Assembly: GCA_936450465.1 (NCBI GenBank)
Contig: OW388293.1
Location: forward strand, 25,011,860 to 25,075,859
Reading direction: 5' to 3'
Length of the DNA stretch: 64,000 nucleotides
From: Gibbula magus
Taxonomy: Eukaryota > Mollusca > Gastropoda > Trochida > Trochidae
Part shown: one piece after another, positions 23,101 through 35,100 of the stretch
How positions within the stretch are numbered: the stretch's first letter is position 1
Layout of the letters: each line of letters begins with the position of its first letter
Made by a program: the position numbers and the translations under genes
Notes under the pieces: model-generated
Told to the model about the DNA's origin: nothing
Seen by the model: the letters and a program-made list of their open reading frames with translations, nothing else
The model's database searches: none

Positions 23101-26100
23101 GCTCGAGGACTGGGCTCGAGTGGGTTCCCCGAGACCTGGGTCCCGGGGATGCTCTTGGGTCCCACGTGCGATCCGGAGGACCCCGACACTAGGCCGGGGG
23201 TCCCCCAGACGAGACCTGCCCGGAGCCAGGTGTCTGGGAGTGCTGGTGTGTTTGTGTGTTGGCGTGGGGCTCCATGCTCCGCAGGGGTGAACCTGGGAGG
23301 TGGGGACCCCGGGGAGAAAGCGTGCCTTGGACTATGCCGAGATCGAGTTCTCCCCTTGCCGGAGTAGCATCGGGCTCCCGACTCGGGGCCCGGAACTCCG
23401 TACGGAGCCCCGAGACCGCCGAGTCAATCATAGCCTTCATCTGCTGTGTTATGGTTGCAGTGAATTGTGACATATCAAACAGGTTAGTGTTAGATGTTAC
23501 ATTAGTTGGTGTTGGGGTGGGAGGGTGGGTACATTCCCCGGCTGAGGCCCCCTGCTGGTCCTCGACTGAGGTCGGCCTCGGATGAAGAACCATCGAGGAC
23601 CGGCTTGATCGAGGACACAGTCGCGGAGGCCGAAGCCTTACCTTTACCTTTCTTACCACTAAGCTTAGCCGCTTTGGCTAGCTTTTTAACCTTAGATGGA
23701 GGGTCGAGGTTCGCGATGTCCTTGTTCTGCATCAAGGCACCAGCAAAAAACTTCAGGTCAGCATCCCGTCTGGCCCTGGCCTTAGGGGTGAAAGCCTGGC
23801 AGATATCACACTTTACAGGGTGATGAAAATCCTGGGCGAGACAGCGCAAGCACTCGTCATGCCCGTCCGTTATGGAGACAGGTCCATTACACAGGGAACA
23901 CGGCTTGAAAGGCTAGAAACAAAATAGCCATTCAAGACCGATCCTTGCAACATGCGTATATATATAATTTCTTAAAGAATATATATACAAATACATGGGG
24001 GAATGAGATGTAATTGTTTTGTAACATGCATGTAAAAAACAATAGCAGAGGCGAATGGCAAATGCGAAGTTGTACAAACGTAAACAAACATGGCCACACC
24101 CCTAAACATCACTGGAAGAAAAAGAACATGTAATTTTCTAAATTGCATGCAGGCCAGTGGGCTATTCGAAATACTTACAGAAATCGAATATGAAACCCCA
24201 AAATATATATATATAAACGGGGAAAGCCCAGATCTAACCAAATTCCACGATCAAAAAACATCGATCGAGAAAAAATGGCCGCTATCTTGGGTCGACTTTC
24301 CCGCCATGTGCGCGAAAGTAAGTTACAAATACACGAAATCTACGACTAAAACCGTGAAGCCATTCGACCCTACTGTAAAAAGGTAGAAGTTACCACACAT
24401 ACAGATTGCTTTTGGGCCATTTTCTTCAAGATCGGAAGACGTAACTCAGAAACTATGAGAGCAAAAACTTTGTGCGACCAGTCAACTAGAATGACAGATT
24501 GGAAAGTGGTGAGGTTAGAGTTACCGCCCTTGGTTGCATGACAACCGTAAGGGGTGAGGCTCGAAAGGGGTGACCCAAAGTACGTTTTTTTAGTTTTTTA
24601 ACTAATTTTATGTGGAAAATATAGTTACAACCTGTCATATATCTAAAATCTAGGATTTTATGCAATAAGTACCCCAAGGAGGATCCCTTCTGAAAAAGAA
24701 TTCAAAGTTTATAAAAGTTTCATATTTTTGTTATTTTCAGAATAAAAATGTTCTTTGCAAAAGAAACTTGACAGGAGTGGGGTATAAGTCAGATGTACCC
24801 ACTCTTTTCCGAGGGCATTGGCTGATACACCTATTGATTTCAAGAATCGTGGAGCCTCCTCGGCTGACGCCTCGGAGACCCCACGATTCTTGAAATCAAT
24901 AGGTGTATCAGCCAATGACCTCAGAAAAGAGTGGGTACATCTGATACATATGTGCCAATGTTCAAGACATTGAATAACACTGTAACTAATAGGTGATAAT
25001 AATCATATTCTCCAATATTCTAGCATCAGCAGGACAACGGTTAATATCTGCCAATGTTCTTGACAGTGAATAACACTGTAACTAATAGGTGATAATAATC
25101 ATATTCTCCAATATTCTAGCATCAACAGGACAACGGTTAAAGGTACATCCATTGTGTTGATGGGGGTCAAATATGCCAAACGTTATAAATGGTCTTATTT
25201 TATCGAGAAGTACCAACTGTTACCGAAAACTACCATTTTAATGATACTCTACTTAGTACATTGACGATATGAAGGTCAAAGTATCGATTTCTGATCGAAA
25301 ACCGGACAATGCACCTCGTGTGGCGCGCGCTAATGAGTCAAACGTAATTTTGGAATCTTATTTAATCCAGACAAAATAACAAATTTTGGTTGATAATGTT
25401 CAATAGGTCATATAACTACTGTGCATATAAATAGGACGTCCACTTTCGGTTCTGCACATGCATAATGACGTTATTCGATTTTAATTGGAAACTAGTAATT
25501 ATGATATTTTTCGCGATTGGGGATGAATATGCAAGCTGAGTGAATTTGCGTGTGTTGTAAACAGCACATATGGTGTGTTGGAACGTATTAAAGCCAAATA
25601 AAATTTTATGAAACACAATGGATGCACCTTTAATATCTGACTGATAACGATTTTAGCTTTGCTGAATGTCTAGACAGAATTCAAACAAATAAACATGAAG
25701 AGGATCACAGACATCCGTTAAGTACTGTATTATGAGCATAGAACTTGCATAGAACTACACTAATCACCTGGCCGATGCTGATTGTTTTACTATTTATAGA
25801 GACACATGTTGTTGTTTATGAGCTTACTGTGTACTCATAAACAACTTCACTAACCACCAGGTAGATGCAAGTTATTTTTATTTAAAGGGCTCTTTTTCTG
25901 GAAAAAATGTCTTACCATATAATTAACATTATTTATTACCCCCACATTAACAAGTGCCACCAAATGCAAATTTAAGCAAACATCTCCTTGAAGAGCCGGG
26001 AGTACTTATAAGGTTGATTACTGGACGTGATTTCAGAAATAAAACTACCACAAAACATTTGTAAGGAGTCACACTATAGAAAAACTTTGAGGGTTTTTGT

Positions 26101-29100
26101 TTGCACTTCTTGGTCAGCTAGTATTTCAGCCATTCCGTAATAGAAAGAAGTCAAAATTATATTTCAATGGGTCATACTGCCACACCTTTTATATAAGAAA
26201 AATCACGACCAAATGTAAAATCTTAAATATACATATATATATATATAAAATCCGTTAATCAATTAAAATGGATGATTTCTATATCTAATTCCATTATTTT
26301 TCCATATTTACTACCTGAGAGTTAGACAATCTTCCGATTGTGAACTTTATGTATAAATATATATCGGTATATAACTGGGTATTCGAGTTGAGAATTGAGA
26401 ATTTGTTACCAGATATTAGGGGTAAAAGAGGGGGGTTGACTTATACACGGGTTATATGTCCCATCTGCTAGCCCAGCGAGTTAAACAGACGATGTTACCT
26501 TATAGACATAATGAGCTGATAAAATTGGTTCCTATAGAGTCATGGTAAAACAGGGGCGGCCATTGAAGCTGTAGTCAAGACAGTGCCCCCCCCCCCCCTT
26601 CTTTCAAGAGAGAGGGTGCACATAGAGCAGTTTGGACAAGTGCGCTACCCTTTCTCACAAACCTGTCTCCACCCCTGCAAGACATAGTACTTACAGGAAA
26701 GGGTTGAGGACTTTGCTGATGTGTTTATCGTGGTCGATGATGCGGATGGAGATGGGGAGGTGAGGTACCCAGCAGTTGTCCCGGATGGTGGAGAATGATG
26801 TGAGAGGTTTGTGCAGCTCGGAGAAGGGTAGGTACTGCAGACCTGTGGAATAAACAAATTGATAAATATAAACAGGAGGAAAATACATAGTCAGCTGTTG
26901 AAAACTGACACACAGTTGACAGGAGCATTGGCAGACCCAGGTATGAACAACTCTCTGCTTACAGGTCAGGGTAGATTTCGGAACCTCTCTTAGAGTGAAG
27001 ATTGTCATGCGTTAGCACAGGCTTACGATTATCATAGCACTAAGATAGCTTCTCAAATTTTAGGCGCTGGAATATATATATTTATCCAGTGGTCAAACCA
27101 AGATTAATTCCTTTCCGGCTTGTGATTCCTGTAAATTGGCCATAATGACCTCATTCAATCATTAACTAAGGTGTCAGGACGTACTCTATATAGGCAGTTA
27201 ATAATAGTCTACTGATTTACCTTTAATCTCAGATTTTTTTCAGATTTTCACATAAAGTATCAGGGCCTAGATTTTCGAAGCTCTCTTAGCGCTAAGACTG
27301 TAAGTACATGTATACATTAACATTGGCTTACGACTATCTTAGTGCTAAGAGAGCTTTGAAAATCTAGGTCGAGATTTGTAAAATCATACATGACAACATA
27401 AGCAAAGAGCAAGAAGGAAAACTTACTAATATACTAATATAAAACCAACACATGCTTACATAAATTCCCATAACATAATATTCGTTTTTTTAAGGGATTA
27501 AACTATGTAGCAAGTTTCAAGGGAATAGCCAGTTTTTCATAATAAAAGCAATGTTTCGTGCTGATATTTACATCATTATCAATCAAAATGTTATTCATGC
27601 AGCTGGCAGTAGTTTGGCAAATTGTCAAAAAGATCAAAAGATTAATTCCTTGAGTATAACTACAGATGTATGCCATGTTTTAATGCTAATACTGTAACCA
27701 CTATCAACAGAGATAAAGATAATTTCTGACACATTGGGTATTGTACACACGTTTCAACTCATTTGAGAAATTTGATTATTTTCCTTTGAGTGACATAATA
27801 TTAATATTGTCTCTTCCAAAATCGATTAGGTATTTTCCATAAATAACTTAATAGTCACTTAAAAATATTATTCTAAAAGCTGTTATATCTTGTTCACTAC
27901 GTAATTTAATTTTTCATTTCAAATGTGCTAAAAATAAATAATTTAAATTGTTATATTTAGAACCACACTATCTGCACCAGTACAAATTTGGTATTTGTTA
28001 AGGTTGAGTCCCTTGCAGGACTTGAACCTATATACCCTCAGCGACTGTCCCAACAGTTTGCATATTAGGCAGGAACATGCAATTACCGGTACAGTATACA
28101 TTTAACTTGAACATGCTAAAATAAAAGAATGGTTTATTTCGCACTAATTGATTTAGTAGGTTAAAGGGACACTGCGTTGAGAACAAATATGAAATCAGAT
28201 TTATCTACCTATGCTGATTAACGTGTCTGGTTAAGAGTCACAGACCGCAAATTTCAGACAATTTAAGTAATTAGTAATAAAAAACAACTTCATGTAGACA
28301 GTAAAGCGAAACATAACTCCTTAGCAGACACGTTAATCAGCATAGGTAGATAAAAGTGATCTCATTTTTATCCTCCACGCAGTGTCCCTTTAAGGGTCAA
28401 TCTCTATTTACACCACCAGACTGTGATTACCAGCTTGGCATTTTCGCCTACACTCCCAAACTGCAGATGTTACAGTTCATATTTCCACGCCAACCATCAA
28501 CTTCCTGCTATATATTGGCATATATTTGATATAAGATTCAGGGGAAATTAGCACTGAGGGACATGTGTTATATCATTACAGCTTGTGTCAACATTATCAT
28601 ATCAAAATAACTAGGACTTTATTATCTGGAGAATATTAACTGAAAAAATGGTTTCAAATTGTTAAAAGCCATTGTGATAAATAGAGAATGTCACGCAAGT
28701 GTCTTCTAATATATATATATATATATATTAACACGAGTTGTCAAGAAGCGTTCAGAGGATATTTATACTTTTCTTCAACGATCAGTGTTGATATCAAATA
28801 TACAAGGGTAAGATTCTATTTATCATCCAACAAAATTATGTTTCAATCAAAATTTTACATCTATGAGCAAAGTACTGCCAGTTGACTTTCAATGCCATAA
28901 TGTGATGTTTTCATGTTTATGCATCATAGAATTGTGATGTCATTATTCGATGATGTAAAAGCATTGTGATGTCATGTAGTTGTCATTGGCAGAGCATTGT
29001 GCAAAATCTACCATTAAAAGGTTATGATATCACTTGATCTCACACAGACAGGCAATATCTTATTATTGATAGTCATAAACATTTTGCACTAATAAATACA

Positions 29101-32100
29101 GCTGGTGCAGGGTTAAAATCATTCTTGGATATCTAACAGCTTGAGTCAACAAGGACAACAAATCAGACTCTCTGTTAGATATCGATTAATACAGGATTTA
29201 TGCATCAGATCAGGAAATATTAGCAGAAAATGGTTTATTTATCAATGGCGCTAAAGATCATACATTGCACTAGCAGCTTCCGTCAACACTTCAACAAATC
29301 ACAAGCACTTCCTTAATGTCAAAACGGGCCCAATAAGCAGAAGATACAGCTTCCTGCAGTGTATGACACAAAGCCTCCCTTAGACACACAATTTGGCAAC
29401 TACTGTTATGGGCTGCACATTTTTTTTTATAATATTGCTTTTCAAATTGACAAAAGTGGACCTTCAACCTCTTATTGAGAAGCTTATTTGATACACTAAA
29501 TTCTGCTATCTAATTGTTGGACTGCTTTCAAGAATATTAGGGGACTGTATTAAGTCTATGTAGCAAACTTCACAATGTATTACAGGGGCAGTATATCAAT
29601 TGATGGAACTGGTGCATCAGGAAAAATATACGATTCATTTTAAAGGGATGGTTCATTTGGGAATATAAGCAATTGTTTTTTTTTGCATTATGTGAAATGA
29701 TAAAAATAATGTTCTCTTCTGTCATAACAAAGCTTTCTACACTCGAACCACTGATGAATGGTTTCACTTTTCATTGTTATTCATTTTTAATGAATGTATA
29801 TAGTCTTTATTAAAATCTCAAATATATAGTCATTAAAATGCTGATATTCATAAGTAATATATAATAAGTAATAGTAAAAAGTTTTAATCATGTAAATATG
29901 CGCAAACAGGAGTCCCAATGAACTTTATTTCCAAAGAAATACCCCAATAGAACCCTCCCTTTAAAGGGACAGTAGCACGTTTTCTGCAATTTTTTTTTTA
30001 TTAAATTACCCATTTATAATGATAGCTTTATATATCATTTGAATTTACTTTAAAGGGTAAAACATCTTATAACACCAACCAATTATCTGTAGTGGTAATA
30101 ATGGTGTTGCTTATAAAGCAAAAATTGCATGACGGCCATTTTATTGTGAACACATTTTATTATTTCAAATGACAAAAACAATTCCCGTGGCTTTACTGAA
30201 CCATGTACACTAATTTTTTAACTTGATTTTCCTAAGAGAGAAGGGTGTTGTACTATTAGCAACATTATTTTTCAAATATATTTCATCAACTTATTTCAGC
30301 GAAAAAATGTTCTACTGCCGCTTTAAGGAGGGTACAACAAGAGGAGAAGTAACACTGAGGGGACTGTGAGACGTGAAGCAAACATCACAACATATTACAG
30401 TGACACTGAGCAATAGCTGAAACCGACTTACAGGATTCAGGATATGGGTCACTATGATAGCCACGGGACATAAACAGGAACTGACTTTCTCTCTCTCAAG
30501 AAAGAAAAATGCAGAAATTGTGTAACTGAAAATTGATATCTACTTATTACATTATTTTTGGTCATACAGTGAAGTGTTAAAATGAAGAACATAATAATTA
30601 ATTATTTTGTTTTTGTAAAAAAAAAAGAAAATAGGTCTCTCGCAAGCCTCCGTGACCCTTGTTGGAGATCGCAAGCCTCCGTGACCCTTGTTGGAGATCA
30701 CAAGCCTCTGTGGCCCTTGTTGGAGATCTCAAGCCTCCGTGACCCTTGTTGAAGATCGCAAGCCTCCGTGACCCTTGTTGGAGATCGCAAGCCTCCGTGA
30801 CCCTTGTTGGAGATCGCAAGCCTCTGTGGCCCTTGTTGGAGATCTCAAGCCTCCGTGACCCTTGTTGGAGATCGCAAACCTCCGTGACCCTTGTTGGAGA
30901 TCGCAAGCCTCTGTGGCCCTTGTTGGAGATCTCAAGCCTCTGTGGCCCTTGTTGGAGGTTGCAAGCCTCTGTTGCCCTTGTTGGAAATCGCAAGCCTCTG
31001 TGGCCCTTGTTGGAAATCGCAAGCCTCTGTGGCCCTTGTTTGAGATCACAAGCCTCTGTGGCCCTTGTTGGAAATCGCAAGCCTCTGTGGCCCTTGTTGG
31101 AAATCGCAAGTCTCTGTGACCCTTGTTGGAAATCGCAAGCCTCTGTGGCCCTTGTTGGAAATCGCAAGCCTCTGTGGCCCTTGTTGGAGATCGCAAGCCT
31201 CTGTGGCCCTTGTTGAAGATCGCAAGCCTCTGTGACCCTTGTTAGAGATCACAAGCCTATGTGACCCTTGTTGGAAATCGCAAGCCTCTGTGGCCCTTGT
31301 TGGAAATCGCAAGCCTCTGTGGCCCTTGTTGGAAATCGCAAGCCTCTGTGGCCCTTGTTGGAGATCGCAAGCCTATGTGGCCCTTGTTGAAGATCGCAAG
31401 CCTCTGTGACCCTTGTTAGAGATCACAAGCCTATGTGACCCTTGTTGGAAATCGCAAGCCTCTGTGGCCCTTGTTGGAAATCGCAAGCCTCTGTGGCCCT
31501 TGTTGGAGATCGCAAGCCTCTGTGGCCCTTGTTGGAGATCTCAAGCCTCTGTGGCCCTTGTTTGAGATCGCAAGCCTCTGTGGCCCTTGTTGGAAATCGC
31601 AAGCCTCTGTGGCCCTTGTTGGAAATTGCAAGTCTCTGTGACCCTTGTTGGAAATCGCAAGTCTCTGTGACCCTTGTTAGAGATCGCAAGCCTCTGTGGC
31701 CCTTGTTAGAGATCGCAAGCCTCTGTGACCCTTGTTAGAGATCGCAAGCCTCTGTGACCCTTGTTAGAGATCGCAAGCCTCTGTGGCCCTTGTTGGAGAT
31801 CGCAAGCCTCTGTGGCCCTTGTTTGAGATCGCAAGCCTCTGTGACCCTTGTTAGAGATCGCAAGCCTCTGTGGCCCTTGTTGGAGATCTCAAGCCTCTGT
31901 GGCCCTTGTTTGAGATCGCAAGCCTCTGTGGCCCTTGTTGGAAATCGCAAGCCTCTGTGGCCCTTGTTGGAAATTGCAAGTCTCTGTGACCCTTGTTGGA
32001 AATCGCAAGTCTCTGTGACCCTTGTTAGAGATCGCAAGCCTCTGTGGCCCTTGTTAGAGATCGCAAGCCTCTGTGACCCTTGTTAGAGATCGCAAGCCTC

Positions 32101-35100
32101 TGTGACCCTTGTTAGAGATCGCAAGCCTCTGTGGCCCTTGTTGGAGATCGCAAGCCTCTGTGGCCCTTGTTAGAGATCGCAAGCCTCTGTGACCCTTGTT
32201 AGAGATCGCAAGCCTCTGTGGCCCTTGTTGAAGATCGCAAGCCTCTGTGACCCTTGTTAGAGATCGCAAGCCTCTGTGGCCCTTGTTAGAGATCGCAAGC
32301 CTCTGTGGCCCTTGTTTGAGATCGCAAGCCTCTGTGGCCCTTGTTGGAAATCGCAAGCCTCTGTGGCCCTTGTTGGAAATTGCAAGTCTCTGTGGCCCTT
32401 GTTGGAAATTGCAAGTCTCTGTGACCCTTGTTGGAAATCGCAAGTCTCTGTGACCCTTGTTGGAAATCGCAAGCCTCTGTGGCCCTTGTTGGAAATCGCA
32501 AGCCTCTGTGGCCCTTGTTGAAGATCGCAAGCCTCTGTGGCCCTTGTTGAAGATCGCAAGCCTCTGCGGCCCTTGTTGGAGATCGCAAGCCTCTGTGGCC
32601 CTTGTTGGAGATCGCAAGCCTCTGTGGCCCTTGTTGGAGATCGCAAGCCTCTGTGGCCCTTGTTGGAAATCGCAAGCCTCTGTGGCCCTTGTTGGAAATC
32701 GCAAGCCTCTGTGGCCCTTGTTGGAAATCGCAAGCCTCTGTGGCCCTTGTTGGAAATCGCAAGCCTCTGTGGCCCTTGTTGAAGACAGCAAGCCTCTGTG
32801 TCCCTTGTTTGAGATCGCAAGCCTCTGTGGCCCTTGTTGGAAATCGCAAGTCTCTGTGACCCTTGTTGGAAATCGCAAGTCTCTGTGACCCTTGTTGGAA
32901 ATCGCAAGCCTCTGTGGCCCTTGTTGAAGATCGCAAGTCTCTGTGGCCCTTGTTGAAGATCGCAAGCCTCTGTGGCCCTTGTTGAAGATCGCAAGCCTCT
33001 GTGACCCTTGTTGGAGATCGCAAGCCTCTGCGGCCCTTGTTGAAGATCGCAAGCCTCTGTGGCCCTTGTTGAAGATCGCAAGCCTCTGTGGCCCTTGTTG
33101 AAGATCGCAAGCCTCTGCGGCCCTTGTTGGAGATCGCAAGCCTCTGTGGCCCTTGTTGGAGATCGCAAGCCTCTGTGGCCCTTGTTGGAGATCGCAAGCC
33201 TCTGTGGCCCTTGTTGGAAATCGCAAGCCTCTGTGGCCCTTGTTGGAAATCGCAAGCCTCTGTGGCCCTTGTTGGAAATCGCAAGCCTCTGTGGCCCTTG
33301 TTGGAAATCGCAAGCCTCTGTGGCCCTTGTTGAAGACAGCAAGCCTCTGTGTCCCTTGTTTGAGATCGCAAGCCTCTGTGTCCCTTGTTTGAGATCGCAA
33401 GCCTCTGTGGCCCTTGTTGGAAATCGCAAGTCTCTGTGACCCTTGTTGGAAATCGCAAGTCTCTGTGGCCCTTGTTGAAGATCGCAAGTCTCTGTGGCCC
33501 TTGTTGGAGATCGCAAGCCTCTGTGGCCCTTGTTGGAGATCGCAAGCCTCTGTGGCCCTTGTTGGAGATCGCAAGCCTCTGTGGCCCTTGTTGGAGATCT
33601 CAAGCCTCTGTGACCCTTGTTGGAAATCGCAAGCCTCTGTGGCCCTTGTTGGAAATCGCAAGCCTCTGTGGCCCTTGTTGGAAATCGCAAGCCTCTGTGG
33701 CCCTTGTTGGAGATCGCAAGCCTCTGCGGCCCTTGTTGGAGATCGCAAGCCTCTGTGGCCCTTGTTGGAGATCGCAAGCCTCTGTGGCCCTTGTTGGAGA
33801 TCGCAAGCCTCTGTGGCCCTTGTTGGAGATCGCAAGCCTCTGTGGCCCTTGTTGGAAATCGCAAGCCTCTGTGGCCCTTGTTGGAAATCGCAAGCCTCTG
33901 TGGCCCTTGTTGGAAATCGCAAGCCTCTGTGGCCCTTGTTGGAAATCGCAAGCCTCTGTGGCCCTTGTTGAAGACAGCAAGCCTCTGTGTCCCTTGTTTG
34001 AGATCGCAAGCCTCTGTGGCCCTTGTTGGAGATCGCAAGCCTCTGTGGCCCTTGTTGGAGATCTCAAGCCTCTGTGACTCTTGTTGGAGGTTGCAAGCCT
34101 CTGTGGCCCTTGTTGGAGATCGCAAGCCTCTGTGACCCTTGTTGGAAATCGCAAGCCTCTGTGGCCCTTGTTGGAAATCGCAAGCCTCTGTGGCCCTTGT
34201 TGGAAATCGCAAGCCTCTGTGGCCCTTGTTTGAGATCACAAGCCTATGTGGCCCTTGTTGGAAATCGCAAGCCTCTGTGGCCCTTGTTGGAGATCGCAAG
34301 CCTGTGTGGCCCTTGTTGAAGATCGCAAGCCTCTGTGGCCCTTGTTGGAGATCGCAAGCCTCTGTGGCCCTTGTTGGAGATCTCAAGCCTCTGTGGCCCT
34401 TGTTGGAGATCGCAAATCTTACTATCTTTGGGTAAAGTATTGTGGATAATGAAACTAATCCCGAAGAAAAACTTTATCCATGGCTGCTCTCATGCTTTAT
34501 GTCATAAGCAGAATTAATGTACAATTTCTTTCTTTCTCTCCTATCCTCTTCCCCATAAAATAAACTTACTTTCTTTTTTTTATTTGGTTATACTTGAGAA
34601 AAGTACAAATCTTTTGTGGCTGAACTCTTGAACACAAAACGTTGTTGATTCTAGAAACATACATATATCAAAGGGTTTATGGACAATGAATTTAAGTTTA
34701 AACTTCCTCCCTGTTAGTGAGCTGCTGTAAGTCATAAAAAGAGATAATATGTCATATCATATTTTCATACTGACTAATTTAGAGCACTCTGGTATCTCCC
34801 AACAGATCAGAGATTGACGAGGATATGGTAAATCTGACATAACTCTCCGAGAGTAGACAGCTTATGTACATATATCTACACTCCATCATTTATATTCAGG
34901 ATTTCAGAGACTTTTGACAATAGAATGCAGTGGAATCATTTTACATTGTGAGAGTTCAGACAGTATGCTATTCAGGTGTGACACTCTCAGGACCCTTTTA
35001 AGTATTCATGAGTTTACAAACAGTCTAAACACAATTATGGTCTCATCAAAACAGAATAGGAAGAATGACACTTTACATAATTGTTAAATGCTCATCATTG

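Larger units (their letters stand above)
18208..24700 (-). mobile_element. DIRS1-like tyrosine-recombinase retrotransposon
   Basis: 6.5-kb element in the large intron between PLD exons 2 and 3, coding strand the same as PLD. Layout from its 5' (right) end: inverted terminal repeat, gag-like region, overlapping RT/RNase H and recombinase frames, internal complementary region, left inverted repeat. The inverted repeats (about 200 bp) are almost identical. The internal complementary region (about 18466-18575) is the complement of the left end joined directly to the right-end sequence, the circle-junction arrangement diagnostic of DIRS. Coding frames are broken by several frameshifts, so it is probably inactive. 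The motif GTTTATAAAAGT occurs just outside both ends. Confidence 0.92.

Noticed and set aside
23256..23823. Plus-strand frames of about 105-110 codons over the DIRS gag region
   Set aside because: GC-rich antisense shadows of the gag-like sequence.
30637..34412. Possible CRISPR-like array of 29-bp repeats
   Set aside because: Repeats are directly abutting with no spacers, inside an intron of an animal gene.
30598..34449. Repetitive reading frames of up to about 700 codons on both strands ([21 protein letters not shown] and [17 protein letters not shown])
   Set aside because: They are products of a stop-free 29-bp tandem repeat in a PLD intron; many frames are equally open and no start context or domain supports a protein.
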